Notes under the pieces: model-generated
Databases searched by the model: none
The model's input: the letters and a program-made list of their open reading frames with translations, nothing else
Told to the model about the DNA's origin: nothing
Translations under genes and position numbers: made by a program
In this document: positions 24,421-37,292 of the stretch, one piece after another
Position numbering within the stretch: the first letter of the stretch is position 1
Layout of the letters: each line of letters begins with the position of its first letter
DNA from: Nomia melanderi
Lineage: Eukaryota; Arthropoda; Insecta; Hymenoptera; Halictidae
NCBI RefSeq assembly: GCF_051020985.1
Contig: NC_135000.1
Span: 23,590,784 to 23,654,783, forward strand
Length of the DNA stretch: 64,000 nucleotides
Reading direction: 5' to 3'

Positions 24421-25935
24421 CACCGACTCGATATAACTCACTTTATTACTAGGTACGTACGTTCTCCGGAAAATGAATTATTGAAAACGTGCCCCGGGAC
24501 ACCGCGAGGATGGGGCCACGCGTCTATCCCGAGCCACTCGGGGAGCCATTAGTAGCACGTCGAAGACTTTGATCGGTGAATATCGATGGAGTCGGTATCG
24601 CCGGGAAGTTTGGTAACGGATCTCTTGCTGACTCATTCAATCGACGTTTCGTTTTGTCGGGACATGGAATTCTTTGTTTAAACTTTCCCGCGTTTTTATT
24701 AGTTATAGGAGATGCCTGTTGAAGGGATGAGACAGCAAAACCAGTTAGACTACGTCTTCTAATGATCAAATTGAACAAGCATTCCTTTAGGTTCCACGCT
24801 GCTCAAGAGTTAATCTTTTCATTTGGAGATTGAACGGCTACGTCCCTTACGGAGATCTTTGGATTTATGAATCTAGCATGCAATTGCGTTTCCACGTGTC
24901 ATTAAATTTTCTCAATCAATGTCCACGATACGGAGAGTGGGGCGATGAGCGCCGGTATCGATTGCTCGATGATAGAATCGGGAAACGTCGGCCGAAGCCG
25001 CAGCCAAGATTGAGGAGAATGTCGCGGATTCAGCGCGGTATGACGATCACGTCTGTAATCAATTGTACGCATAGTCGCGGCCGTCGGTTTGCCCTAGCAT
25101 TTCGCAATATCCGCGTCTATCCCCTTCCGCGGTGTGCCGGGCCGGCTGGTGTGCGTGCGCGTGGCACTGTATGCGCAGCATGCGAAAAATTAATTCCGTT
25201 CATGATTTGCATATACACCCTGTTAGCAATACGTGTCCCTTAACGAAGTACGTGAGCGGCCAAGCTTTACGACGGCCGGCTAGATTAAAACGCGAATATA
25301 ATTTTTCGCTGTTTACTGGAACCCGCCCCGGTTATTATCTTCCGGCACCGCCATTGGTTAGCTTCCTCTCTAAATTTCAAGCGTTCCAACGATACCGCGG
25401 AGATCGTGCTCATCGGAATCGATCCGAGGATCTTCGTATCAGTGGGTCTTCCTTCGGGTTACTCAAACATCGCGCGGAGCGGATGTTTGACTTTGCGTTC
25501 GAGAATTTGTTTCTAGCGTACCGATCGGACCGTACGAAACTTTTAATCGATGGAACTTAATAAAACCGAAGCTGCTGCAAAAATGGCGTACTGGAGTACT
25601 CGCGTGAACAGCGATACGACCGTTTTGTTATTTTACGCGAACGATTTCGAATTGTTTCTAGTACGCGGGAGTTTTTGTGGCTTCCAAAATAGAGCTCGGA
25701 GCCATTGAACGAGATGTTCCGCGACGCGCGGATAATTCGGGATTTCAAACTGGTCGCGATCTGCCTGTAAGCGGTCGATAGGTACTTGCTGAAAACACAA
25801 ACGGAATTGATTTTTCGATGTACGCGATGATTATGCGCACCTCGAACGTTGGGGCTGCTTTGTCTGCGGCCGGATCGGCGTACACGAAATCGCGGCGCGC
25901 CGGACGTATTACGCACGATTATGATGATTATTTTC
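24421..25935. other. Mixed non-coding stretch
   Basis: Frames of up to 142 codons (25132-25560 plus) overlap others and show no recognisable domain. An octamer, ATTTGCAT, lies near 25204. No RNA gene or repeat was recognised. Confidence 0.4.
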
Positions 25936-25939
25936 TTTA

Positions 25940-26110
25940 ATGTATAGCTGGCAGTGGCCCGGCCATGTTATTAATATGGAGGAAAGCAGGGACACCCTGC
26001 TGAGGTCCTCACGATACTCCATGGGCAAGGCCCTGACCTCAGGCCCTCACCATCGCCAGGGTCCAGGGAATGGTTCTTGGGTTCCTATGCACGGCGTCAC
26101 ATACGATCAT
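25940..26110 (+). pseudogene. Probable relic of a non-LTR retrotransposon reverse transcriptase (C-terminal end)
   Basis: The plus frame from 25940 begins with a peptide containing WQWPGHVINMEESR. Proteins of non-LTR retrotransposons commonly carry a W-x-GHV-x-R-M-x-D/E-x-R motif after the reverse transcriptase core, and this matches it at most positions. There is no reverse transcriptase core upstream in the same frame, so at best it is a short fragment. The segment is also GC-rich but CpG-poor compared with its neighbours, which fits an inserted and later decayed element. No poly-A tail or target duplication was found. A chance match is possible. Confidence 0.35.
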
Positions 26111-26170
26111 GGACCCGAGGTGCTTTTCATTGTTCCTTCACGACTCGATTCTGCAAACCGTTTCCAATGA

Positions 26171-28805
26171 AATCTTATGGTAACTTTGGATAAAGGTGAT
26201 TCTGAGAAAAACATGATCTTCGGAAATGTAAGAATTTTCGTAATTTACTATAGTTCATTGCATTTAACTACCCTATGATAAACTCAAGGATATTTCGTAC
26301 TGTATAGTAGCTCTGTGCCGTGTTTATGTGATTACGTATCTGCACGTGTGTTAAACGTAAGACTGTGTTAATATTTTATGTAAAATTCCTCCTCGAGATC
26401 TAGGTACAAGAAAAATTCCATTACAGGCTAAACTGATCATTCTGCATACGAGGATTAAAACTTAGTTATATACAATACTTTCAATTAAGGAGCCTAACAG
26501 TATGGAGGCATAATTTTTGTTTTGAATCTTTTTTTATAATTTTCATACGAAGATATTTAAGTATCCTGTTTCTGAAGACTCATCCAGCACAGAGTGAGTA
26601 ATTTAATACGGGGAGTCACTGAATCTCCCGGGACATTTTAATTCGCCGAACGCGCGATTCTCGGAGCGCTGTAAATTTAAAATATTTCTAGATAATAAAG
26701 ATGGCTACCTGCGATCGATGATGCCGCGGATCGCTCCCGGCGATCTTCGCTCGGAGAAAGGGGATCTTTCTTTCCCGATGGATCGTATATTTCCCATGAA
26801 GTTTATTCTTCGCCTGGACACAAAGTGTTCGCCAGATGGAACGGCAGTTATAAACAGGAGTATGAAACACTTGCTATTTAGTGTTCGGTCAGGTGTAAGT
26901 GTAAATAACCGTAAATCGTTGGCCGGGCTGGGACGAGGAGGGGCCGTTGTCTCGCGTCGTTTCGGGTCGAACGAGCGAAGGACGAATGTGAAAGCGGCGG
27001 ACGGCGCGGGGAGGGCGCCGGGGGATGATGGAAATGATATAAGTTTACATAGAGGTAGGTATGTTAATGCAGGGCATAAATAAGGAGGCACATTCGGTGC
27101 CTAATAGGACGCTAATTGTGATTATATACAACACAGCCCCGCGCGGATGCAGCCTGAATTTTATATACCTATATAACATTTATTGCCGGCCGTCCGACCG
27201 GTCGGTTGCAGAGGAGCAAAAATCCGCAACGCCCGGGAATTTATAGTAATGAAAGGGTGGAGATTTATCGGGCGTTACTGCTTTACAAATGATTCGATAT
27301 CCTGCTCCGCTCTCCTGGTACTTATAATGTTTAATTCGTGCAAGCAGGATCTTTCAGGCGCTGCGTTCGAGTTTCGCCATTATACCGGACGGCGTACACC
27401 GGGAGATCAAGGTTTCTCCCATTCCCATACATTCGCTTCATCCTGAAACATTTGTTTGCGATGCTCGCCGTCATAATTAACGCATCGACTGCCGCGGCGC
27501 TCGATTTTCTATATTATTAGACGCGTACAGTTTTTCGAAGTCCTTTCTATTTTCTACGCAGTTTGAATTTCTTGCTTTGAGGCACGATACGTTTATTTCG
27601 GCGTTTGTTTTGGTTAGTATATTGAACGTGAATTTCAGAGAAATTATTGTTGTTTCAGCTTTTGGTAATTAAAGTGGTATTAGTTGGAACGTTAATTCTT
27701 TTACGAGGATTATTGGTATATTTGAATTCTTTACGTAGAAATTTTCTGTAGTTCGACAAATGTTCTGATATTTGATACGAAGGTGTCGTTAGTTTAATCT
27801 ACGCGATAACAGGATAATTTATAATTATTTTAATTTTATGTCTTCGTTATTTTCGGCAAGATATTTTTATGCAAACTATAAGCGGCTTTCAGTTATAATA
27901 AAAATGCACAGCGGGGATGATGAAGCTTTTACAGACTGATTGCAGGTGCATTTACATTGTTCCTCCAGATATTTGTTAATTGGAAACGGGTATTCTTTGT
28001 CAGGGTACACGAAACAATGTTTGGACGGATGGACAAATAATCGTATTAAGTAATTCTTTGTAAAACACTCTCCATTTGTAATTTAACGATATTCAAACTA
28101 ATTACCCTTTTGAGTAATAAACTGATATTGATTTCGAATAAAGCACTCGCCGGGCACCGTTGACAATTGAACCGTTGCCCCGGTACAGGTTCAATTGGAC
28201 ATAACGAACAGCTATCGTCAAATTCCGAATTTTATCGCTACAAATTATCAACGGTACGTCTGTAATAAAGGCGCATTAATTATTTAGCCGTGTACATCAA
28301 TTTACGATGCCACCCCTTCACCGTTTACACCGCAATTCAAACACGAAATTCCGCTTCGTATTTCTAACCCGCTATTAAATATTTCAAGCAACGCGAAAAA
28401 CTGAATTCCACGAACAGACCGTTCGAAAAGTACGATGGTATTCGTGACAGATCTAATTCAAATATTCGCGCGACTGCAAAATGATAATGTTTAACACAAG
28501 GTTTACCGTCAATCTACTGGACGTTAAATTTCATAAACAATATTTCCTACACAAACAATGATACAAACATGTATACAAATTCTCTGTTTTGAAAGCTCCA
28601 GTTATTAAGACCGATACAAATGGGCATCTGCATTTTTCCGAAGGGTGCAATTAAGTGCAATAAACGTCAATAAATCTAGTGTTAATCGATAGCAGCGCAA
28701 CAGTATTAACACAAACAGCTATTTATTAAAAAGTCCTTCCTTGCGATCGGACATATTCGACGTTCGTTGAATGAATGGTCACGGATAAATTAAAATACGA
28801 GTGGT
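26171..28805. other. Mostly AT-rich non-coding stretch
   Basis: 26171-26640 and 27520-28740 are AT-rich with no frame worth listing. 26705-27091 carries opposed frames (128 and 121 codons) without domains, in a GC-richer patch. No RNA gene seen. Confidence 0.45.
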
Positions 28806-28809
28806 ACTC

Positions 28810-28868
28810 AAGGGAGAAAAAGAATGAGGGGGGAGGAGGGGAGGAGGAGCGAGAGAGACGGAGGAGGG
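28810..28868. repeat. Purine-rich, G-rich tract
   Basis: An A/G tract with a G run near 28828-28833 and several GGAGG and GGGGAGG words. It encodes a Gly/Glu/Arg run in the frame at 28775-29221, which is why I do not accept that frame as coding. Confidence 0.75.
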
Positions 28869-31302
28869 CGAATGGCGTACGACCAAATAACTCTTGGCGG
28901 GATGGAAAAAGGAGCGACGGGAACCGGAGTCGGCAGTTTATGCAGCCATTACCACAGGTGAACGCCGCAAGCAATACGTTGGGCTACGCTGATTTAAAAG
29001 CGCTCTTAGATTCGGTCTACTCTCCTCCCTTCGTTCCTCCGCGGTTACAAAAGATCCCCGTATCTCTCCATTCTGCTCGACGGCTTCCTTTGTTCCATCT
29101 TCGTACGAATCCGGTAACGGTTGTTGGAATAAATCTATCCTTTAGCGCACTTATATTTACTCGCGGGCTCTCCTTTATGGTTAAACGTTCGGCCCTTACC
29201 GGTTGTGTCTCCTCGGTGTAAATATCTGTACTCGTCCTCTTATACCGGTTCCTTGTTAACAAGTTCGTTAATCCTGCCCGGCCGCTGAAAGTATAGGAAC
29301 GCTCGATGGAAGCCATCTCCACCTCGTCCCCCGTTCGCCGCGTCGTTTTTATCAGATTGTTTTACGTACATAGAGGCGAATACTAGAAACGATCATTGAG
29401 ATCTACACCAGTTTATAGAGCAACTTGTCATTTTTAAGCTGCGGAATTACTCGATTTACATTTATCGGCGATGTTATCTAGAATGTAATACTCTGTGATT
29501 TTTAAATATCGGTAATGGCAATACGCGAAATGAAATATAATATCGTTTAAAGTTGTTTTTACTGAGTTGTAGGTTTCATTAGTCGGCCTATAAAACTGCA
29601 ATAATTTACAACGGATATTTAATCAGTTTTTCACCGCGGTGCCGGGCGTACGATACTGTGTACACTTCGCGACGCTGGTTTTGCGTCGACCTGTACAACG
29701 CCGAGGCGAGACGAACGTGTAGAAATCTTTGTTGGAACGACTTTGCGACGCGTATTAACCGAACGCGTATGTCGATATTGCGGGGGTGCATGTAAAAAGA
29801 GGACAATACTGCCGCGAAGCAGGCGCGCCACGTATTTAAAAGAATACAATTTCCTTGCGCTCTTCGGTGCAATAATGAGATTTTAACTCCGATTTGCGGG
29901 TAATCTCGCAGCTTACGTCCTGCAATTGTTGGAAATTAATTGAAACAAATTGGTCGGGTTTTCTCGCCGGCTACTTCTCGTGGAATACTTTTTTTCACCG
30001 TTCACGAGCAGAGTTTCCATGAACGATTGAGTGTCGTTGATTCTCGAGTCAACTCTTTCCTCCTCTCCCCCTCCTTCCTCTTTCGCTACCGATAAATCCG
30101 CCATACTGTGCACCGTACACGATGCAGATAAGGTTTATTACGTTTTAAGGTGAATGCACCGAACGTAAGCAAGAATATCAATTTTTCCCGGGCGGAGTTT
30201 AAAGGCCAGGCATTCGCAGCCGCCTCGGAACTATTTGTATTCGTGCCCATTGCACTTGTATCCGATACAAGGGAACATATTGGATCCTCGGTACCGGTGA
30301 CGTCGTCGAATGCTTGTTCTTTATTGGATGTAGGTGCATCGAGCGTAAATAATCTTTTGTGCTCATTTTATTACTGGGTCCACCCCCGCATTTTTACGTC
30401 CTATTATCTGTTCCCGAGCCTATGCGTCCTGTCTACACAGGATTAAAGAGTCCAATACCGAATCGTAAAGTTTAGATAATATCTCTAATCTAGTCTATCA
30501 TTAATAGCATAGACGATCGGTGACGATAACAAGAATGAACAGGAATGGTTATTAAAACTATTAGTTAATATCTTGCTTTTAATTTCCCAACAAAATTTTC
30601 CAAATTTATTCGATACCGAAAACTTTGAATTTCCTTACTTATCAGTACATTTTCTCACGTAAAACCATCCCCAATAGAAACGACACGGTTCAGTTCATCA
30701 TAAGAAAGTAGAATGAAAAGAAAATCCGAGAACATCTTGCGCAAAGTGAACTTTTATCACGTAAGAATAGTAGCTCGAATACGAGGAATTACAATTCACC
30801 GTGAACAGATTTAACGCAACGGAAGGGAGAAGTATTTAACGCGTGATACTCCTCGTTCATAAATCAATGGGGTCCGATTACGTCGGTCCAGGTGGTTTCT
30901 CAAACAAAGCTTGGGTCGGGGGGGCGGGAACGAGCGGAAAGCGGGTAGAAAGAACTTCTGTGTGTCCCGTTGGCGCGATAAAACGTAGCGAAAGGTGCGC
31001 CCGCCGTAAGAAACGTCGAGAGAGGGGGTGGCGAGATAGGTGGAAGACATTAATTTCTAAGCTTTATGCGGTTCTTATTAGAATCTCCGTGGAGAGACGG
31101 TGCAGGCGCAGCTGCCCCCAGAAATATGACTCTATTTTTCGTTGGCCGTCGACTTATTTGCACGACCGGCCGGAAAGCGTCCCGAGGACGGCGAGCCCTA
31201 ACAGTTTATCAGTTACATAAAGGAGAGCAAAAGGTTGATCGTAACGTCACCGTCCACCACTTTTATCCGACCCGAACGATTCCGATATCCTCACCCCATT
31301 TC
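28869..31302. other. Mixed non-coding stretch
   Basis: Frames at 29017-29322 (minus), 30150-30446 (plus) and 30843-31220 (plus) have no recognisable domain. 29340-29600 and 30450-30800 are AT-rich and hold nothing I can name. A G-rich patch at 30913-30928 could form a quadruplex. Confidence 0.4.
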
Positions 31303-31331
31303 CGCGCGCGCGCGCGCACACGTGTACGTAC
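31303..31331. other. 29-bp alternating purine-pyrimidine tract (Z-DNA candidate)
   Basis: A (CG) run passes into CACACGTGTACGTAC without breaking the purine-pyrimidine alternation. CG/CA alternation of this length is the classic substrate for the left-handed Z form under negative supercoiling. Confidence 0.8.
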
Positions 31332-31667
31332 CTACCTACATACACGCGTCTGACCATCGTCCACGACGAATTTTTAGCGAATCCCCCCTGCCCCCAGCCA
31401 TCTAGCAGCGAACGTGCGATATACAGTCGGTCCCGATTGCATTTTAAAATTCCCTCCGCCGCGTGGCTCCTGTAAAAATGCCAGGATAAAGTGGCACGAC
31501 TTAATTAAATGCATTAAAGTAGCTTTCTTTTTGTCGCTGCCCGACCCTGCCCGTTTCTTATATTATCACCATATTCGCGAAAGTAATGGTAATTACATAC
31601 AGGAGTGAAACCGTAAAAAGCGTAATTTTTCACGGGGAAAAAAATGTTTCCCTGATAATGTGCATCG

Positions 31668-31743
31668 ACCACCACCACCTCCACTACCACCACCACCACC
31701 ACCATCATCGTCGTCGTCGTCGTTGTCGTCATCGTCGTTGTGG
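31668..31743 (+). repeat. CAC/CGT compound trinucleotide repeat
   Basis: CAC-type units (about 31668-31715) change through CATCAT into CGT/CGTTGT units (to about 31743). In frame they read as poly-His and poly-Arg. The remaining sequence on either side (31333-31667) shows no gene. Confidence 0.85.
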
Positions 31744-31759
31744 ATGGTTCACAGTAACC

Positions 31760-31999
31760 TCACTTTTTCTTCTCCTTTTCTCCCTTTCGCGTTCAGTTCC
31801 CTCTCCTTTTCACTTTCGGTGTCGCTGCGTCCGAATGAAAATATTTAATATCGAAGTCGCAGAACCGGTTGCTTTTTCATTGGCTCCTTTTCTTCTCTTT
31901 CCTTTCGTTCTTTCATCCGTGTCTCTTTCTCTTTCCCCCTTTCTCCCTTTCGCTTTTCTCTCATTCTCTCATTCTCTCTCCCTCTTTCCCTTCTCACCA

Positions 32000-32041
<42 letters not shown>

Positions 32042-32068
32042 TCTGTGTCCTCCCGTCTCTCGGCTTCC
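31760..32068 (+). repeat. C+T-rich tract with a perfect (TC)15 core
   Basis: About 300 bp of the plus strand is nearly all pyrimidine, with a perfect TC dinucleotide run at 32006-32035. The 250-codon frame at 31586-32338 is a product of this tract: it is dominated by Ser, Leu, Phe and Pro. Such homopyrimidine mirror sequence can adopt triplex (H-DNA) structure. Confidence 0.85.
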
Positions 32069-32305
32069 TCTTATTTTGTTTCACCTTGTCGCGTTACGAG
32101 GACGACGTATCTATGCTTTTACGCTTATCCTCCCCTCCTTCGACTCCACGCTGCGTCCTACCCGCCGTTTTCCTTATCTCGTTCTCCACCCATTTTATCC
32201 ATACATCGAAGACGTCCCCCGATATTGGTAGTCAGTCAAGCGAACGGGTCATATGAAATTCCGGGCCATCGTTTCTGCAGTAATAGAGTATTTCAATACG
32301 GCGTA

Positions 32306-32331
32306 GGGAAGGGGCGGGGGGTGGCGGGGGG
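32306..32331 (+). other. G-quadruplex candidate
   Basis: Four G runs (GGG, GGGG, GGGGGG, GGGGGG) are separated by spacers of 1-4 nt within 26 bp, which fits the usual four-run G4 pattern. Confidence 0.6.
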
Positions 32332-34538
32332 AATTTAATTCAACGGTCCTTTGAATGCCGCGTCTCCGTTGCATCTCGGATGAAAAGTTCGAGAGCTTCA
32401 TAAATTCGGTCGCGAGCAACGAGCGACGTCACGTTTAGATGAACAATGGCACCCGCGGGGACGTCGTCGCGCGAGAAATTGTAGTCGGTAGGGTCGCGTA
32501 CCCATCGCGGGGGAAAAAATAATTACAAGCGTCCGCCATCGAAATTCTCTATCTTGAATTTAATCTTTTGCTAGGGAAATTGTAGTTCAGTGTGATTTTT
32601 TTCAATTTAATGGCGGAACATCCGATGATTAATGTACTTGCACCCGTTTTTATCTGATACGCAAGAGTAATAAGAGGAAGATGTTGAAAAATAATTCGCG
32701 TTACCCGTTGTGATTCGTTGATTCATTTACATTTTACTTGGAGAGTCACGAGAAGTTGTCGAACTTCTTTGTAAGGAATTACGGCTGAATAAAGTTCATC
32801 GCTACGGTGGTTCTAGCGTTAAGGTATTCTCAGGATCGGTGTTTATGAAAGTTGATAGGGTATTTATATGGCACTTGTATCATTGAATATGACTCGCGCA
32901 ACTTGTCTGGCCATTACCAGCACATTCTACTTGTTACAACTATTGACACTAGCATTGTGTTCCTCATTTTTCATGAATTTTGCTACATTCTACCAGTTTG
33001 TATGACGCTATTCTTACCGTTTTTAGAATCAACAATTTTATCGCGCATCTTCGATTTATCTCGGCGTGACTCGGTACGACTGTTTGACCTCTGCTGTCCC
33101 ATATTGCAAGTCAGTTTACGCATCCGTGCCCTGCTGGTCTTGTTAACGAAGTAAGAAATGTTAATTACATCTATTTACACCGAATAGAAATAGGAGGGAA
33201 GAAATAAAATACAGAATATTCATTTATACGGCCGATGTGACGTGTTTTGAAGGACAATTCGAGGTCATCGCTGGTCTCTCCCGTGGAGGGCCACACGAAA
33301 GCTACACTCTCGTAAAAATCAACACGTGCGTATTTTTTGGGGGGAGTAAACTGAAAGTGGCCCGGGGGTTTAACAAATGACCGCACCTTTTTCACCGATA
33401 GATTGTCATTAAGAATTTTTTCGTCGCGTTAACGGCCGAGATATTGACTCGTAACAGGTTACGTGACTCGCCCCGTGCCCGCGGCTTTTTGCTAGTTTTG
33501 TATTCGCAGTCTTTCGTGTTTCATACATATTCAATGGAACGGCGCGGATATAAAATGCAGTTCAGAAATCGTTACGGCCCGTTCAAATTGCATTTTCGTG
33601 TATAATTACATCAGCCAGCTGCCATAATGATAAAGGAGATTGCATTATCGCCGGAGTCCAGGCCAACATTTCCATCGATCAAATCCCTTCCGCCCTACGA
33701 GCGAGGTTATTTAACGGGAAAACGTAATAAATTGTAGAACCTCTCTCTGTCTCCGGGCAACGACACTCGTCGCGGCGGACTGGCTGTTTCCAGACACGAT
33801 CCACCTTCGAACCGAGTGATTTATCGCAAAAAATAATAATAATGAAGGGAGCGACATTCTTTATGCAATTGATCAAACGAGAAATTGAACGTTAATTTAC
33901 CCGATGAACGAATCTCCGTTGTCCAGACATCCACGGTATCCGCTGTCCGATCGTAAACAGTTCCTATCGCGGACAGAGCTATGACTTAACTATTGGCTCT
34001 CAACGCGTCGGTCCGTCGTTTGTCACAATGATTAATACGATTCTACTCGATTTCCCTTTCATCGATTTTCTGGCGGACTTTCCGCTTGATATATTTCCCG
34101 CGATTAATCATTTCCTCTTCCAGCAATAAGTGTTGCCGCGACGACGCGACCGTTCTCGATCTCCCCGCGGAGTTATTCGATTTTAATTTTTCACCGTTTG
34201 ATCTAGTTTCGCTGTTGAACCATCAACGGATTTGATGGGGGCGCCGAGGGACGGTTAACCGGCCGAACAGCGGATTTTAATGCCAACGACGTGCACCATC
34301 GGCGGGAAGGGATTTTCTAGGGTTGATTGCCATTAGTTCGGGAACAGTTCGCGAACATTAATACCGTCGTATCGTGAAATCGAAGACAGTGGATGGGTCA
34401 GCAGCTAGTCTCACGTCGCACACAAAGGGACACCGTCTGGCCGAAGTTACCAAACAATGGAGTACGCTGTGCTTAGTATCAGCTAAAGTGAAACAAACTT
34501 ATAATTAGTTATGGGAGCTTGTACCGAGATTGATGCTG
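32332..34538. other. Non-coding stretch, no gene seen
   Basis: Only short frames occur (plus 32852-33154; minus 33171-33395 and 33679-33876), none with a recognisable domain. The sequence alternates between AT-rich and moderately CpG-rich. No RNA gene seen. Confidence 0.45.
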
Positions 34539-34880
34539 CTACTCGCATCTGCAGGTACGAGTTCCGCGAACCACATAATATTCAACACTTAGAAAGCTTG
34601 TTCCCCATAGTAAGTACTCCATCTTGATTCCTGTACCGTATCTTGAGAACTGTGGCAAACAAGATATTACTTTATTATTAGTTTCGATTCTTCTTCGAGT
34701 CCCCCTCAGATCTACCGAATATACGCGCGTAATCAACGTAAAATCTTCGTATCGTGTAATCTCGAGAAAACATTGAATGTTAAAATTTGAAAAATATAAT
34801 TCGATCATTAAGAAAAGATTTATTAGTAAGAATTTACAGAACTTCTTGTAAATATCTTTTAAGCGGAAAACTAATTTCAT
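34539..34880 (-). CDS. Hypothetical open frame of 113 codons, weakly supported
   Basis: I do not recognise this frame. It is listed because it lies in AT-rich sequence, where stops are frequent, and still runs 113 codons from an ATG. The first 40 residues are hydrophobic and Lys/Phe rich (KKFCKFLLINLFLMIELYF), which could suggest a membrane segment, but AT-rich non-coding DNA also produces Phe, Leu, Ile and Lys. There is no domain, no signal-peptide cleavage pattern I trust, no obvious splice context and no neighbouring gene. A chance frame is the more likely explanation. Confidence 0.1.
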   Translation of the reverse strand: MKLVFRLKDIYKKFCKFLLINLFLMIELYFSNFNIQCFLEITRYEDFTLITRVYSVDLRGTRRRIETNNKVISCLPQFSRYGTGIKMEYLLWGTSFLSVEYYVVRGTRTCRCE

Positions 34881-37275
34881 GGAAATATCGTATGAAAGCT
34901 AATTCAGAGGAATAAAGACTGAAGTCTTCGTTGAAAGTATTCACCCGTTATATCGTTTCTGGGTTGACCGTGTATAAACGTACATGAACAACGTTTTAAG
35001 TTATTCATCTGATATTTCCCGTGCCATTTTCCATCCAATAAACTTTTCCATCCTTAAAAAAGGTTCATGCAGAAGGAGGTTAAATCTATTATGTATTTGT
35101 TCAGTGGGTCGTGTTATTAAGTAGGTTGAGAAGCGCTGGTACTTATACAGGATCGGTCACGGGTACGTTAAGTCGAAGGGTGGTGGCGATGGGATACTGA
35201 AGGAGGTCCATAAAAAAACATACGAGCGAGATCGTATGCATTTTTAAGGGCACTAACCCTGTCGATGGTTCTTACCGAGACTTACTGCTCAGACTTTGCT
35301 TTTTATAGGCGATCCCGCGCGTCGCAGAAAGTAGCGTATGATACGAGAAAGAGAGTAGTTGGGTCACTGGGTCGTATTACATACGAAAACGCGCTCACCA
35401 CGACCAAAAATACGACTTCGATCTTCGTGAATTATCCGACTCGATCGGCCGGCATCGTACCGCCGATACCGTCCTTTTACGGATAATAAAGCGGGAAGTA
35501 ATTTACCCGGAATGAATACCTTTTTACGCGAACCTTCGCAGACGAATTATGAGAGGTTCGAAGCACATTTCGAGTCGTTTCATCGAACGCTGGTTAAACA
35601 TAAAAGTTAATGTCGTTATTAGCAAATTTCATTATTGACCGTACGCGTTCACTCGAAACATGTATATCATACAATCTCATTTTTAAGTCTTAATAAGGTA
35701 TCGTTAAAAAGTTAATCGTGTATTTTATGTTTTTATAATAAGAGTTATTTTACGAGTGTGCTTCTAATTACGGTAATTAACATTCAATTTTCAGCCCGTG
35801 TTGGCCCTCGACCGGCGAAAGCATTGGTAATATTGTTGTATTCATGCGTACCGCGTCCTTTCTTCTTCCTTCCTTTAAATTGGAACGTAGCGTTCGTTGA
35901 TTATTAAAGCGAGATTTACGGTTCGGTAATTGCTCGCTAAATTTTTCCAATTTCCACTTTGCATAACAATGAGGAAGTAAGTTAACGGAAATCTTCGTTA
36001 AGTCTTTCTACGTTGAACAGAGATTACTTTGATAACCACTTCGGTGATTGCTGGGCATTCAACGCACACCTACCGAACTATTAATTAAAAGAGCCTTCGG
36101 TAGAAGTTACCCGGGGATCCTTTAAGTAATTTCGTAATTCGGCCGTTGCACAAAGTGAGGGGGTCGGTTTCAATATCGTGGTTAAATAGAAATTTCGTTG
36201 TTTCTTAACTTCCTCCGTCGTTCCCACGGTACAATCTCATCGATACAACGAGGATCCTCGAAGTCGGTTAAAAAACATGGACGTGTAAAATTTTCCTTTA
36301 AGAGCAGCTCAATCTTGCTTCTCTGAAGGAACACGATAGTGAAACAAAAGTTCGACAAAATATCAAGTTCAAGAAAATTCTGCGAAAAAGAGCACGTAAA
36401 AGGAAATGCACACTCCTTATTTAAATAGAATTAATCTTAAGTATATGGAAATTCAAGTAGCAGTTCGTTTTTTGTTCATTAAAATAGCCAGCTTGTCCGT
36501 TTATAAAATAAATGATAGTGTATCTTTTATTAAGGCTATGCTTTGAGTAAGGCAATTCCTAATTGAAAGGAGGAAAGTGATTTAAAGTTCGAATAACGTT
36601 CCCTTCAACAACATTAACATCTAATCTTGCACCCTTTGTATGCAGACGCGACAGAAGTCGTAGCGGGTCGCTCGCGAAGTCAAGACGTAGCCCGGCGAAC
36701 ACGTGCGCCATTAATTTTTAAAATCGATTTTCTCGAGAGCCGAGTCCGCTTCAGAAAAACTTCATTCTACATTTTCAATTCAGCCTTTCTCGAAAAGTTG
36801 TCTGGTTACATTTCGCGTCTCTCTGGCTACTCCAGCCGGCGCGTTGAACTGTAAAATAGCTATTCAAATCTGTTCCCGCGTTCCCTAGGAAATATTTTCA
36901 ACCGGAAAATGTCACTGTCGAACCGCGAATAAATTTAATCGAACTTTCCCCCTTTCGCTAAATACAGAGCCCCGGACACACGAGCACGAGTTCAAAACTC
37001 AAGGGGCGGGTAATAAGTTGTCACTCGCAGAATCCTCGCGCGCACATCCCTTTTTAAATCCTCTGTTAATCACTTGATAGCGCGCCGGAGAATCTAGGTC
37101 GGTCTAAACCCGAGTAAAACGGAACAAACATTTCCCTCCCGCGAGTTAAACAGAGTGCACTAAAGATAGAACTGCACTGTTCAGCTAGAAAGGAAGGCTA
37201 TCTCGACCTTGACGATTCCCAGCCCCTCGTAACCACCCACTCCATTTGTCAGGCGAGCAGTTTTCCGCTCCTTTC
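34881..37275. other. AT-rich to mixed non-coding stretch
   Basis: Frames are few and short (plus 35265-35486 and 36627-36854) and have no recognisable domain. A small hairpin with 7-bp arms (CATACGA at 35219-35225, TCGTATG at 35232-35238) lies after an A run. An acceptor-like TTTTCAG ends near 35795. No gene seen. Confidence 0.45.
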
Positions 37276-37292
37276 TTTTTTTTTTTTTTTTT
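37276..37292. repeat. 17-nt poly-T run
   Basis: An uninterrupted T run followed by a C+T-rich tail. It could be the poly-A tail of a minus-strand retro-insertion, but I found no recognisable element beside it, so simple-sequence slippage is as likely. Confidence 0.8.

Noticed and set aside
28775..29221. 148-codon plus frame with a donor-like CAGGTGAAC inside
   Set aside because: The first part is a translated purine tract (Gly/Glu/Arg), the rest has no recognisable domain, and a minus frame overlaps the second half.
31586..32338. 250-codon plus frame, the longest in the window
   Set aside because: It is a translated CAC/CGT repeat and C+T-rich tract (poly-His, then Ser/Leu/Phe/Pro), with other plus frames also open.
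37276..37292. Poly-T run as the tail of a retro-inserted element
   Set aside because: No recognisable element, processed gene or target-site duplication lies beside it.
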